Part shown: piece after piece, positions 18,674 through 27,266 of the stretch
Layout of the letters: each line of letters starts with the position of its first letter
Position numbering within the stretch: position 1 is the first letter of the stretch
From: Martinezella rhizogenes
GTDB taxonomy: Bacteria > Pseudomonadota > Alphaproteobacteria > Rhizobiales > Rhizobiaceae
Reading direction: 5' to 3'
DNA: 64,000 nucleotides
Assembly (NCBI RefSeq): GCF_000799715.1
Contig: NZ_JUHG01000011.1
Coordinates: forward strand, 682,001 to 746,000
The notes under the pieces: generated by a model
Database searches by the model: none
Told to the model about the DNA's origin: nothing
The model's input: only the letters and a program-made list of their open reading frames with translations
Translations under genes and position numbers: made by a program

Positions 18674-19258
18674 TCAGCTCAATCCCTCCTCTGCGAGCGC
18701 CTGGATCACGGAAGGCATCGTCTTCATGCGATCCAGACAGTTCCGCAGATTTTCCGGTAGTTCAACGCCGCTTTTCGGCGCAACCATCAGGACCCAGAAA
18801 AGACAGCAATCAGCGATCGTCATCTCGTTGCTCACCAGGAATGGTTTTTCTGCCATCAGATGGGCAAGGATGGCGAAGGCCTTCTTGAGCTTCTCGCGGG
18901 CGCGCTCCTTCTCCGGCTCGGGGAAATCCCTGAAAAATGGATTGTAGCTTCCATGGATTTCGGAGGACATGAAGGCGAGCGCCTCGAAGGTCCGCCACCT
19001 GAGAATGCTATCGTTGGGCAGGAGCTTGCCGCTCTGGTCCGCAATATAGGCCAGGATGACCTGGTTCTCCGTGAGGATCGTTCCATCATTCATTTCGAGG
19101 GTCGGGATACAGCCCTTCGGATTGATCGACAGAAAATCCCGGCCATCTTCAGTCTTCTTTTCGCGATCGATGCTGAGGAGCTTGTAGGGAAGCCCGGTTT
19201 CGATAAGTGCTATGTGATCGGCCAAACTGCAGGCCGCGGGATAATAGAAGAGGTTCAT
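18674..19258 (-). CDS. Glutathione S-transferase family protein
   Basis: This 194-residue protein has an N-terminal thioredoxin-like domain (MNLFYYPAACSLADHIALIETGLPYKLLSIDREKK; cis-Pro in GCIPTLEMNDGTILTENQVILAYIA) and an all-helical C-terminal domain. The SLADHI start is close to the beta-class bacterial GSTs (usual signature ACSLSPHI). It would conjugate or reduce substrates with glutathione. GGAG is 7 bases before the ATG. It is divergent from an HxlR regulator, which probably controls it. Confidence 0.9.
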   Translation of the reverse strand: MNLFYYPAACSLADHIALIETGLPYKLLSIDREKKTEDGRDFLSINPKGCIPTLEMNDGTILTENQVILAYIADQSGKLLPNDSILRWRTFEALAFMSSEIHGSYNPFFRDFPEPEKERAREKLKKAFAILAHLMAEKPFLVSNEMTIADCCLFWVLMVAPKSGVELPENLRNCLDRMKTMPSVIQALAEEGLS

Positions 19259-19306
19259 GGTGGTCTCCGTGGGTGGCCCATCTCGACATTTCCGGATCGA
19301 AGACAA

Positions 19307-19323
19307 GGTCTACAATGTTGACC
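19307..19323. promoter_or_regulatory. Imperfect 17-base palindrome between GST and HxlR genes
   Basis: GGTCTACAATGTTGACC is a palindrome with one mismatched pair, 49-65 bases before the GST start and about 60 before the HxlR start. It is the only clear dyad in this divergent region and is a candidate HxlR operator. Confidence 0.45.
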
Positions 19324-19382
19324 ACAGCCATTTATGGGACCAAGAAGTAACCGTCAAAAGCATATTTTTAGGAGCTGGTCAG

Positions 19383-19751
19383 ATGGATGTGACCGTCAAG
19401 CCCGCAGGAGCCGACTGCAAGGGTGTGAGCGAGATTCTCAACCGTGTCGGCGACAAATGGACGATCCAGGTGGTCGTTGCACTCCGCGCGGGTTCGCAGC
19501 GTTTCAACGCAATCAAGCGGCATGTGGGCGGCATTTCGCAACAAATGCTGACGAGGACGCTTAAGACACTGGAACGCGACGGCATGGTCGAACGCGCCGT
19601 TCGCCACAGCACGCCGCCGCAGGTCGAATACGCGCTAACGCCGCTCGGACATTCCCTGTCGGAAACCGCGCGGCATCTCGCCGATTGGGCGGCAGCCCAT
19701 CAACGACAGATCGAAGACAACCGCCTTCATTACGACGCTCGTCAGCTTTGA
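19383..19751 (+). CDS. HxlR family transcriptional regulator
   Basis: This 122-residue winged-helix protein carries GVSEILNRVGDKWTIQVVVALRAGSQRFNAIKRHVGGISQQMLTRTLKTLERDGMVERAVRHSTPPQVEYALTPLGHSL. This is the canonical HxlR pattern, with a conserved Cys before it (GADCKGV). GGAG lies 8 bases upstream of the ATG at 19383; the longer frame to 19257 crosses the likely operator and is rejected. It is divergent from the GST gene, its probable target. It is the second HxlR gene of the window (the first is at 16929). Confidence 0.92.
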   Translation: MDVTVKPAGADCKGVSEILNRVGDKWTIQVVVALRAGSQRFNAIKRHVGGISQQMLTRTLKTLERDGMVERAVRHSTPPQVEYALTPLGHSLSETARHLADWAAAHQRQIEDNRLHYDARQL

Positions 19752-19912
19752 TGGATCCGCAATCCAATGGCTGGCAGCCGTTCAACAATCGGACCTGAAT
19801 AGAAAGTCCGCAACGGGCTGATAGAAGCCTTTACAAATGAGTTGATTGGGCGAGAACCGACGTTGGTGGCATTTGGCTACACAACACCTAACCGGTTTAC
19901 TTCACCGTTCCT

Positions 19913-19933
19913 TCTCTCCGTGTTGTGGAGAGA
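19913..19933. repeat. Decayed palindromic intergenic element
   Basis: TCTCTCC (19913-19919) and GGAGAGA (19927-19933) are inverted arms around a 7-base loop. They are followed by a G-rich tail (GGGACCAGGGGC) like that seen next to rhizobial intergenic palindromes. It lies in the 248-base gene-free gap between the HxlR gene and pdxJ. It may be a worn copy of the element at 18432. Confidence 0.3.
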
Positions 19934-19999
19934 TAGCTGGGACCAGGGGCAGACGCGCGGCAACGGCGTACGCGCCTGACCAGCCTCAGCTCCCATTGA

Positions 20000-20752
20000 T
20001 TAAACCGCCTGCCCGCAGACCCGGCAAAACCGGCGCACTGTCTCGGCCATGCCGTATTCCAGCGCATCGGCCGTCAGCCCATGACCGATGGAAGCTTCGG
20101 CGAGCGCCGGAATGCGCTTCAGCAGCGCTGGCAAATTCGCAACCGTCAGATCATGGCCGGCATTGATGGCAAGACCGCTAGCAAACGCGGCATCGGCCGT
20201 CTTGCCCAGTGCCTCAAGGATGACAGCCGCCCGCTCCGGCGCATCATAGCAGCCGCCATAGGGGCCAGTGTAAAGCTCGATGCGATCGGCGCCGACATGC
20301 TTGGCAATCTTCACCGCTTCGGCATCGCCGTCACCATCCGCAAACAGCGAAACGCGGCAGCCAATCGTCTTGTATTTGGCGACAACATCGGCCAGCAGAT
20401 TGTGGTTCTTGCGGAAATCCCAGCCGTGATCCGAGGTCGCCTGCGACGGATCGTCCGGCACCAATGTCACCTGCTCAGGTTCGACGGAAGCGCAGAGATC
20501 GAAGAATTCGTCGGACGGGTAGCCCTCGATATTGAACTCGGCTTCCGGAAACTCGTCGTCGATCAGCGCCCGGATCTCGGGCAGATCGGAGAAGCGGATA
20601 TGCCTCTGATCCGGCCGTGGATGCACAGTCAAACCGCTGGCACCGGCGGCCAGCGCAATTCGTCCGAGCCCCGTAACACTCGGCCAGGGCAGATCTCGCC
20701 GATTGCGCAGCATTGCGATGGCGTTGAGGTTCACGGAAAGCTTGGCAGGCAT
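20000..20752 (-). CDS. pdxJ: Pyridoxine 5'-phosphate synthase
   Basis: PdxJ closes the pyridine ring from 1-deoxy-D-xylulose 5-phosphate and 3-amino-2-oxopropyl phosphate in the DXP-dependent vitamin B6 pathway. The 250 residues form a single TIM barrel. Family landmarks are [73 protein letters not shown] and [12 protein letters not shown]. The glycine-rich C-terminal phosphate-binding region is intact. It lies 187 bases downstream of the RecD2-like gene on the same strand, probably with its own promoter. Confidence 0.96.
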   Translation of the reverse strand: MPAKLSVNLNAIAMLRNRRDLPWPSVTGLGRIALAAGASGLTVHPRPDQRHIRFSDLPEIRALIDDEFPEAEFNIEGYPSDEFFDLCASVEPEQVTLVPDDPSQATSDHGWDFRKNHNLLADVVAKYKTIGCRVSLFADGDGDAEAVKIAKHVGADRIELYTGPYGGCYDAPERAAVILEALGKTADAAFASGLAINAGHDLTVANLPALLKRIPALAEASIGHGLTADALEYGMAETVRRFCRVCGQAV

Positions 20753-20938
20753 GATCGAAATCCATGATTTTCAAAGAGGATGATGGCGTCGTTTTATGCC
20801 ATTGCGGGCCGCAAGACCAACGAGATTCGAACATCGATCCATGCAAAAGATTGATGATCTTTTGCTCGAGACAATGTCGCTCAACCTCGCGGGATGCAAA
20901 GAGCGCCATCATCAACGTTGCGAAAGAGAAAAGCAGCC

Positions 20939-22066
20939 CTAGCGGACGATCGTCAGCGTCTCGGCGGCGCGCGTGATCGCCGTATAGAGCCAGCGCTCGC
21001 GCGTGTCGCGGAACGCCCAGCTTTCGTCGAACAGCACGACATTGTTCCACTGCGAGCCCTGCGCCTTGTGCACGGTCAGCGCATAGCCGTAATCGAACTC
21101 ATCGTAACGCTTGCGCGTCGACCAGGGGATTTCGCCGTCGACTTCCTCGAAGGCCTGCTTCAAGAGCTTGATCTTCGCAGCACCCCGATCCATGTCATCG
21201 TCTTCCGGCCGGATCAGCAGGTTGATACCAGGCTTCGTCGTTTCCTTGGAAGAGGTCATCACCTGCCAGAGCGAGCCGTTGAGCAGGCCCTTGGCGGGAT
21301 CGTTGCGCAGGCAGACCAGCTTGTCGCCGGATTGCGGATATTCGGTCGCAAAGCCCTTGAGTTCGCGCAGACGCTGATTGTAGCGCTTGCGGGTGCGGTT
21401 GGTGCCGACCAGCACCTGATCCGCGTCCATCACCAAGGGCTGCGTGACCTCATTCTTCGAAATCACCTTTGCCGCGCCGTAGTCGCCGTGCATGATCTCC
21501 TTGCCCTCACGCACATGCATGGCGAGCTGGATGATCGGATTGTCGCGGGCCTGGCGGTGAATATCCGTCAGCAGATAATCCGGCTCTTCGTTGGTGAAGA
21601 AGCCGCCGCCCGAAATCGGCGGCAGCTGACCGGGATCGCCGAGCACGAGGATCGGCGTGCCGAAGCTCATCAGATCCTTGCCGAGCGCCTCATCCACCAT
21701 CGAACATTCGTCGACAATGATCAGCGCCGCCTTGGCGACCGGGCTCTGCCGGTTGATGGTGAACATCGGCGCGATCGAGGTCTTGCCGGTCTCTTCATCC
21801 TCGACGGCCTCCTCGCCGCGCGGGCGATAGATCAACGAATGGATGGTCCTGGCATTGCTGGCGCCGCGCGAGCGCAACACCTGCGCCGCCTTGCCGGTGA
21901 AGGCGGCAAACAGCACGTCGCCATCGACATGCTCGGCAAAATGCCGCGCAAGCGTCGTCTTGCCCGTGCCGGCATAGCCGAACAGACGGAACAGCGGCGA
22001 GCGCCCCTCTTTCAGCCATTTGGCAACGGCCTTGAGCGCTTCATCTTGTTGCGGCGCGAATTGCAT
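20939..22066 (-). CDS. RecD2-like ATP-dependent helicase, compact form
   Basis: This superfamily 1B helicase of 375 residues has Walker A in LFGYAGTGKTTLARHF (near residue 30), motif II ALIIVDECSMVD, motif III ILVLGDPGQLPPI, and the C-terminal UvrD_C_2 module with motif V/VI YALTVHKAQGSQWNNVVLF and RWLYTAITRAAETLTIV. All helicase motifs are present, but the large N-terminal domains of RecD/RecD2 are absent. A role in DNA processing is likely; no RecB or RecC is nearby. The ATG at 22066 is used; the longer frame has no homology. It lies 49 bases after the nitrile hydratase accessory gene. Confidence 0.88.
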   Translation of the reverse strand: MQFAPQQDEALKAVAKWLKEGRSPLFRLFGYAGTGKTTLARHFAEHVDGDVLFAAFTGKAAQVLRSRGASNARTIHSLIYRPRGEEAVEDEETGKTSIAPMFTINRQSPVAKAALIIVDECSMVDEALGKDLMSFGTPILVLGDPGQLPPISGGGFFTNEEPDYLLTDIHRQARDNPIIQLAMHVREGKEIMHGDYGAAKVISKNEVTQPLVMDADQVLVGTNRTRKRYNQRLRELKGFATEYPQSGDKLVCLRNDPAKGLLNGSLWQVMTSSKETTKPGINLLIRPEDDDMDRGAAKIKLLKQAFEEVDGEIPWSTRKRYDEFDYGYALTVHKAQGSQWNNVVLFDESWAFRDTRERWLYTAITRAAETLTIVR

Positions 22067-22115
22067 CGCTCGACTTGGCAGGATTCGGCCCAAGGACGCA
22101 AGCGGTAAAAGCCGT

Positions 22116-22487
22116 TCAGCGCTGCGGATCGTTTTCCAAGAGGATCGGCTTGCCATGCGGTGTTGCCTCCGCCGCGCGCTGCCAGCTTTTCTGCAGATCG
22201 AGGAGCACGCCGGCATCGGCAACGCCGTGGCTGACCAGCAGGCCGGACAGTGCCGACACCCAGCAGTCGAAATAGTCGCTGCCGTCTTCCGCCCGGTCAG
22301 GCCTGTGCAGCTCTGCCGAAAGCCGCTCCGCCCACTCGCCCCAACTGAACAGCCCCTTCGCATGCAGATGCACGGTCATTGCGAAAGCCTCCGCCGCCCA
22401 GGGCTCCGGAAAGACCGGTTCGCCATCGGCGGATTTCGGCAGTTGCGGCGATTGTGCCAAGGGTGACACTGTCTCACACGCGCTCAA
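22116..22487 (-). CDS. Nitrile hydratase accessory protein (activator)
   Basis: This small protein of about 123 residues carries the signature LPKSADGEPVFPEPWAAEAFAMTVHLHAKGLFSWGEWAERLSAELHR, shared by NHase beta-subunit N-termini and the separate activators that load cobalt into the alpha subunit. No ATG fits. A TTG at 22487, 7 bases after GGGAG and overlapping the end of the beta gene, is chosen; a GTG at 22469 is the alternative. It follows alpha and beta in the same operon, the usual order. The gene overlap implies translational coupling. Confidence 0.82.
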   Translation of the reverse strand: MSACETVSPLAQSPQLPKSADGEPVFPEPWAAEAFAMTVHLHAKGLFSWGEWAERLSAELHRPDRAEDGSDYFDCWVSALSGLLVSHGVADAGVLLDLQKSWQRAAEATPHGKPILLENDPQR

Positions 22488-23133
22488 GATAGCTCTCCCA
22501 GGCATCGATGGAGATGGTGAGCGAAGGATCGGCGCCCTCGCCCCAGATTTCCGGAGCATCGAAGACGACGGTGTAGACCCATTGCGGATTCTCACCCTTG
22601 CCATGAGCATTGTCATCGGGAAAGACGAAGGAGCCCTGCACGGCCTCCACCACTCCGGCCTTCGCACGAGCATAGCGCGGCAGGCGGGTATGTCCCGTTG
22701 GATTGAAATTCTTCGTCCGCACGCGATCGCCGACTGCAAAAAGCGCCGCTGTCTCGACCGGCCTGTCGCAAGGCCCGCCCTTGGCGAGAACGCCGGCAAC
22801 CATATCGGCCTTCAGCACACGCTTCGGCACAGCACCTTGCTGCGACGAATGGCCGGCCTGCAATTCCTCACCCGTTGCAAAGCCGTGCCGTTCCAGAAGC
22901 ATCTCGATGCCACGCATCCAGATTTCATAATAGCTGGCGGCAAGGTATTCTGCGGGCGGAATGCTTTCGCGCGCATGCCGGCTTTCATCGATGGTCCAGG
23001 CGCCGAAAGCGCCGCAGGACAGCGTGATGCCGAGCGCGCGCTTTTCCCATTCGGCATGGAAATAGGGCTCATTCGGTTCGGGCGCGACCGCTCCGAAACC
23101 CATCTGCCCGCCGAGATCGTGCGGCCCGTTCAT
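22474..23133 (-). CDS. nthB: Nitrile hydratase subunit beta
   Basis: This 219-residue beta subunit begins [37 protein letters not shown], the conserved opening that wraps the alpha subunit. It ends with the SH3-like barrel typical of the family ([67 protein letters not shown]). GGAGG lies before the ATG, which overlaps the alpha stop as ATGA. With the alpha subunit it hydrates nitriles to amides in the cytoplasm. Confidence 0.95.
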   Translation of the reverse strand: MNGPHDLGGQMGFGAVAPEPNEPYFHAEWEKRALGITLSCGAFGAWTIDESRHARESIPPAEYLAASYYEIWMRGIEMLLERHGFATGEELQAGHSSQQGAVPKRVLKADMVAGVLAKGGPCDRPVETAALFAVGDRVRTKNFNPTGHTRLPRYARAKAGVVEAVQGSFVFPDDNAHGKGENPQWVYTVVFDAPEIWGEGADPSLTISIDAWESYLERV

Positions 23134-23774
23134 ATCGCCGCCTCCGGTGCCTTGGCGATCGCCGTGCCGATCATGGCATCGCGGCTGACAAGATCGGCAA
23201 GCGCCGTCTCGCCCATACCCTCGGTGCCATCGGGACGTTCGGGAATGACCAGATAACGCAGTTCCGCCGTCGAATCCCACACGCGGATCTTCTGACCCTG
23301 CGGCAGCGTCAGCCCGAATTCGGCCAGCACGCCGCGCGGATCGATAACGGCGCGCGAGCGATAGGCCGGCGCCTTGTACCAGACCGGCGGCAGGCCGAGC
23401 ACGGCCCAGGGATAGCAGGAGCAAAGCGTACAGACGACGAGGTTATGCGTCTCCGGCGTATTGAAGACCGCGCGCATATGCTCGCCCTGCCGGCCGGTGA
23501 AACCGAGGCTGGCAATCGCCGCCGTCGCATCGCGCTTCAACCAGTCGGTAAACTCCGGATCGCTCCAGGCCTTGGCAACCACCTGCGCGCCATTGCGCGG
23601 TCCGACCTTCGTCTCGTAGGTCTCCACGATGGCATCGATCGCCAAGGGATCGATCAGCCCCTTTTCCGTCAGCAACGTCTCCAGCGCCTTCACGCGCGCC
23701 TGCATGTCGGAATAATGATTGTCGTGATCATGGTGATGATGGTCGTTGTCGTGATGCGAATGCCCGCTGGACAT
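23130..23774 (-). CDS. nthA: Nitrile hydratase subunit alpha, cobalt type
   Basis: This 214-residue catalytic subunit has the metal-binding claw at residues 115-120 (CTLCSC). Threonine in the second place marks the cobalt form; iron enzymes have serine there. Cysteines 118 and 120 would be the post-translationally oxidised ligands. The [22 protein letters not shown] context is typical. An unusual N-terminal extension holds eleven histidines within residues 5-20 ([19 protein letters not shown]), perhaps a metal store or delivery site. GGGAG precedes the ATG. It starts 24 bases after the lysE stop, so they share a transcript. Confidence 0.95.
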   Translation of the reverse strand: MSSGHSHHDNDHHHHDHDNHYSDMQARVKALETLLTEKGLIDPLAIDAIVETYETKVGPRNGAQVVAKAWSDPEFTDWLKRDATAAIASLGFTGRQGEHMRAVFNTPETHNLVVCTLCSCYPWAVLGLPPVWYKAPAYRSRAVIDPRGVLAEFGLTLPQGQKIRVWDSTAELRYLVIPERPDGTEGMGETALADLVSRDAMIGTAIAKAPEAAI

Positions 23775-23798
23775 GACTGTCTCCCGTCTGGTCTGCCG

Positions 23799-24392
23799 TT
23801 ACTTTAGCATCGGCCAGAGGCTGAGCACCAGCAGGACCGCCATGGTGATATTGAACCATTTCAACCGGACCGGATCGGAAAGCCAGTCGCGCAGAGCTGA
23901 GCCAAAGCCCGCCCAGGTCGAGACGCTCGGCACGTTGACGGCTGCGAAAGCAAAACCGACAAGCAGCACGCTGACGAGATAAAGCTGCTCGTTGGTGTAG
24001 GTCGCCATCGCCGTCACCGCCATCACCCAGGCCTTGGGATTGACCCATTGAAAGGCGGCCGCACTCAGGAAACTCATCGGCTGCGCACCACTTTCCTTCT
24101 CTGCAATGCTGCGCGAGGTGGCGATCTTCCAGGCAATCCAGACGAGATAGGCGCCGCCAGCGAACTTCAGGGCAGTGTAGAGCAGCGGCACGGTATGCAG
24201 CAGCGCACCGAGCCCCAGCCCGACACCGAGCAACAATACGAAGAAGCCGACACCGATCCCGAGCATATGCGGGATCGTGCGGCGGAAACCGAAATTCACG
24301 CCCGATGCGAACAGCATCATATTGTTCGGGCCCGGCGTGATCGAGGTTGTAAAAGCGAACAGTAGAAGAGCCAGAAACGTATCCAGCGCCAT
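23799..24392 (-). CDS. LysE family exporter
   Basis: This 197-residue inner-membrane protein of the LysE/RhtB amino acid exporter family has about six hydrophobic segments. The family motif SITPGPNNMMLFASGVNFGFRRTIPHMLGIGVGF is at residues about 17-50. It exports amino acids or related small molecules. GGAGG sits 5 bases before the ATG. It is the first gene of the nitrile hydratase operon, just downstream of a perfect 11-base inverted repeat. This suggests export of the amide or the derived amino acid, or a shared regulator. Confidence 0.9.
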   Translation of the reverse strand: MALDTFLALLLFAFTTSITPGPNNMMLFASGVNFGFRRTIPHMLGIGVGFFVLLLGVGLGLGALLHTVPLLYTALKFAGGAYLVWIAWKIATSRSIAEKESGAQPMSFLSAAAFQWVNPKAWVMAVTAMATYTNEQLYLVSVLLVGFAFAAVNVPSVSTWAGFGSALRDWLSDPVRLKWFNITMAVLLVLSLWPMLK

Positions 24393-24402
24393 AAAGCCTC
24401 CT

Positions 24403-24435
24403 TGGACACCGCTCCGTTATGACAAGCGGTGTCCA
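24403..24435. promoter_or_regulatory. Perfect 11-base inverted repeat before lysE/nitrile hydratase operon
   Basis: TGGACACCGCT (24403-24413) and AGCGGTGTCCA (24425-24435) are perfect inverted arms with an 11-base spacer, 11 bases before the lysE start. The half-site TGGACAYCG matches that of the repeat at 12118-12155 before the MarR-GNAT gene. A second dyad, CGCCAT-atc-ATGGCG, lies at 24453-24467. Confidence 0.55.
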
Positions 24436-24602
24436 TTTCATTCATTGCGATGCGCCATATCATGGCGGCGCATATCTGGCACATCCCTAATTCGCCGTGG
24501 ATTCGAATGCCATAGGACGATTGTCACAGTGACATGAATGGTCTTGGTTGAAATCCCGATAAACGGACTTATCCTTGACCCTTCTCGCAACGAGGACAGG
24601 CC

Positions 24603-25448
24603 ATGTACGATCCCATTCCCACCGTCACCCTCCCCTCCGGCATCACGGTACCAGCACTTGGCCAGGGCACATGGAATATGGGCGAAAATGCCGCCCGCGC
24701 CAAGGATGAGATTGCCAGCCTGAAGGCCGGTCTCGACCTCGGCATGACGCTGATCGACACCGCCGAGATGTATGCCGCAGGCGGCTCGGAGGAAATCGTC
24801 GGCAAGGCCATTGAGGGGCAGCGCGACGAGGTGTTCCTGGTCAGCAAGGTCTATCCCCATAATGCCAGCCGCAAAGGCACGATCGAGGCTTGCGAGCGCA
24901 GCCTGAAGCGCATGAAAACCGATCGCATCGACCTCTATCTGCTGCATTGGCGTGGCGAGCATCCGCTGGTCGAAACGGTCGCCGCTTTCGAAAGTCTGAA
25001 GACTTCGGGAAAGATCGGCGCATGGGGCGTGTCGAATTTCGATGTCGGCGACATGGAGGAACTACTTGCGGTTCCAAACGGCGGCAACGTCGCCGCCAAT
25101 CAGGTGCTCTATAATCTCGTCCGGCGCGGCGTCGAATATGACGTGCTGCCCTGGTGCCAGGAGCGTAGCATCCCGGTCATGGCTTATTCGCCGATCGAAC
25201 AGGGGCGGTTGCTGCATCATCCCGACCTGATCCACATCGCCAAGACCTATCAGGCGACCCCGGCCCAGGTGGCGCTCGCCTTCCTGCTGGAGCGCGACGG
25301 CGTAATCGCCATCCCCAAAAGCTCCAACCCGCAGCGAGTGGAGGAAAATCGCGACGCAGTTTCGCTCGACATCAGTGATGAAGACTGGGCCGCCCTCGAC
25401 GCCGCCTTCCCGCCGCCATCGCGGAGGAAGCCGCTGGAAATGCTTTAA
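24603..25448 (+). CDS. Aldo/keto reductase
   Basis: This 281-residue aldo/keto reductase of the DkgA/YeaE branch has the catalytic Asp/Tyr in [20 protein letters not shown], Lys in [10 protein letters not shown] and His in [11 protein letters not shown]. The NADPH-binding C-terminal segment is [19 protein letters not shown]. It reduces small aldehydes or keto sugars. GAGG lies 8 bases before the ATG. It is divergent from the lysE/nitrile hydratase operon, and its last 4 bases overlap the end of the convergent KpsC-like gene. Confidence 0.92.
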   Translation: MYDPIPTVTLPSGITVPALGQGTWNMGENAARAKDEIASLKAGLDLGMTLIDTAEMYAAGGSEEIVGKAIEGQRDEVFLVSKVYPHNASRKGTIEACERSLKRMKTDRIDLYLLHWRGEHPLVETVAAFESLKTSGKIGAWGVSNFDVGDMEELLAVPNGGNVAANQVLYNLVRRGVEYDVLPWCQERSIPVMAYSPIEQGRLLHHPDLIHIAKTYQATPAQVALAFLLERDGVIAIPKSSNPQRVEENRDAVSLDISDEDWAALDAAFPPPSRRKPLEML

Positions 25449-26485
25449 GCACGCGCCTCGGCGCGTTGCTGAGCAACGATCAGATCGATCGCCTGGAAGA
25501 CATCAAGCAAGCGCCAATCGGCGGGATCGCGGTAGGTCGGATAAAGCGAAAAGGCAGCCGCCGCGATCTGGTCGACCGTCCGCAGCTTCGTTCTGTTCCC
25601 GGCAAGCGTCGCCTTCGCAAAGACGCCAAAATGATCCTCCGTGACACCCCAGCCGGCATAGAAAGGCGCGGCGTAGCAGCGGACCGGAATGCCCCGCAGC
25701 AACGCATCGAAGCCGAACTGACTGGAGACCGTCCAGACCTCATCCACGACATCAAGAATCGACGCTACCGACACTTCATCATTGAGAAATATCGACCCGC
25801 CCTTTGCGGCGACATCCGTGGAAAGATATCCTTTTGCGTGGCCGGCCATGACATCCGGATGCGTCCGGATCAGGCATTGCGCGCCGCTTGCCAACGCGTC
25901 GGCCAGCATCCGCTCGAACGAGGCGCGCGAACCGAGCGCCTTGCCGACGGAGATATCACCGACGACCTGATCGACCAGCAGGATGCGACGCTTTGTCGTC
26001 CACTCGATCGCTGGCGCCCTGTGCGGCAGGTGATTGTATTTCGAGAGCCTGTTGCCGACGATCTGCTCGCGGATGGCCTTGCCCAGCGCGCCTACCTCGT
26101 CCGCGCCGGCGATCAGCCGCTCCAGGCGCGAGGGCCGGCTCGCGTCCACCGGCAGACCGAGATCGTCAACCACGATGGAAAGCGGCATGGCGCCCGCCTT
26201 CCCCAATCCGACCGAGCGCAAAAAGCCGTCTTCGAGATTCCAGCGCGGCAGACCGCGCAACCGTGAAATCGCCGCCGCCGTCTTTGCCGGCACGCGGCCA
26301 CCCCAGGACAGCACGCCGCCGATGCCGGGCGACAGGGTGGTCGCAATCTTCTGCGCGCCAAAATAGTGGCCAAGCCAGGGAAAGGCATTGCGGACGTAGA
26401 AGGTGGCGCCGAGACGCATACCATCAGGCGGATACCAGCTCTTTTCACTGGCTTCCGACAAATGATCCCCGGTCGAAAAACCCAC
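25445..26485 (-). CDS. KpsC-like capsular polysaccharide glycosyltransferase module
   Basis: This 346-residue protein has the hallmarks of KpsC/KpsS (beta-Kdo transferase) modules: [89 protein letters not shown] and [32 protein letters not shown]. Full KpsC has two such modules; only one is present here. It may attach Kdo to a lipid anchor or belong to surface polysaccharide export. The GTG at 26485 has GGAG 8 bases upstream. No other capsule genes are near. Confidence 0.8.
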   Translation of the reverse strand: MGFSTGDHLSEASEKSWYPPDGMRLGATFYVRNAFPWLGHYFGAQKIATTLSPGIGGVLSWGGRVPAKTAAAISRLRGLPRWNLEDGFLRSVGLGKAGAMPLSIVVDDLGLPVDASRPSRLERLIAGADEVGALGKAIREQIVGNRLSKYNHLPHRAPAIEWTTKRRILLVDQVVGDISVGKALGSRASFERMLADALASGAQCLIRTHPDVMAGHAKGYLSTDVAAKGGSIFLNDEVSVASILDVVDEVWTVSSQFGFDALLRGIPVRCYAAPFYAGWGVTEDHFGVFAKATLAGNRTKLRTVDQIAAAAFSLYPTYRDPADWRLLDVFQAIDLIVAQQRAEARA

Positions 26486-26576
26486 CTATGCTACTCCGCC
26501 TGAGATAGGGCCTGTCATGCCCCGAACGCCGCGAAACCTATGCGACGCCCGGAGATCGGTCAATGACGGGTGTATC

Positions 26577-27149
26577 TCACATCCCCTGCGGGCCGCGGTT
26601 CATCGCCGCGATGCCGGTGCGGCAGACCTCGATCAGGCCCAGCGGCTTGATGATGGCCACGAACTGGTCGATCTTCGAGGACTTGCCGGTGATTTCCAGG
26701 ATGAAATGCTCGATGGTGGCATCCACCACCTTGGCGTGGAAGGCGTCGGCCAGGCGCAGCGTTTCGGCGCGAGCCTCACCGTTTCCGGTAACCTTCAGCA
26801 GCGCAACTTCGCGCTCGATCGGCCGTTCCTGGCCGAGTTCGCGGGCGCGCACCGTCAGGTCGACGACACGATGAACGGGTACGATGCGCTCGAGTTGCGC
26901 CTTGATCTGCTCCAGCACCTGCGGCGTACCGCGCGTAACGACGGTGATACGCGACAGATGTGCCTGATGCTCGGTCTCCGAAACCGTGAGGCTCTCGATG
27001 TTGTAGCCACGGCCGGAGAAAAGGCCGATGACACGGGCAAGCACGCCCGGCTCGTTGTCGACGAGGACCGATAGCGTATGGCTCTCGGCCGCCGCCGTTT
27101 CCGGCGAAATGAAGTAGGCGGAGCCCGTGGGTTGAAGGTGTGCGTTCAT
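26577..27149 (-). CDS. ilvN: Acetolactate synthase small (regulatory) subunit
   Basis: This 190-residue regulatory subunit (also called IlvH) binds valine and activates the large subunit. The N-terminal ACT domain is HTLSVLVDNEPGVLARVIGLFSGRGYNIESLTVSETEHQAHLSRITVVTRG, and the C-terminal ACT-like domain follows (ALLKVTGNGEARAETLRLADAFHAKVVD). AAGGACA precedes the ATG. It is separated from ilvB by 117 bases containing a strong hairpin, so its level may differ from that of ilvB. Confidence 0.96.
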   Translation of the reverse strand: MNAHLQPTGSAYFISPETAAAESHTLSVLVDNEPGVLARVIGLFSGRGYNIESLTVSETEHQAHLSRITVVTRGTPQVLEQIKAQLERIVPVHRVVDLTVRARELGQERPIEREVALLKVTGNGEARAETLRLADAFHAKVVDATIEHFILEITGKSSKIDQFVAIIKPLGLIEVCRTGIAAMNRGPQGM

Positions 27150-27227
27150 TGTCCTTGTTCCGTTTCCTCGGTTCTTATCTTCGGGAAGTCAGCACGGCGT
27201 CTGCAATATAGCGGCTAGTAGAAAGGA

Positions 27228-27258
27228 CCGGGACACGGGAAATTCCCCGGGGTCCCGG
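27228..27258 (-). terminator. Strong hairpin between ilvB and ilvN
   Basis: CCGGGAC (27228-27234) and GTCCCGG (27252-27258) form perfect outer arms, with an inner CGGG/CCCG stem. It lies 9 bases after the ilvB stop on the minus strand. No T-tract follows, so it is more likely a partial terminator or RNA-stability element setting the ilvB:ilvN ratio than a full stop. Confidence 0.45.
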
Positions 27259-27266
27259 CAATCCGG

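Noticed and set aside
23700..23770. CAT/GTG-rich repeat as a microsatellite
   Set aside because: It encodes the histidine-rich start of nitrile hydratase alpha and is in frame with a good ribosome site.
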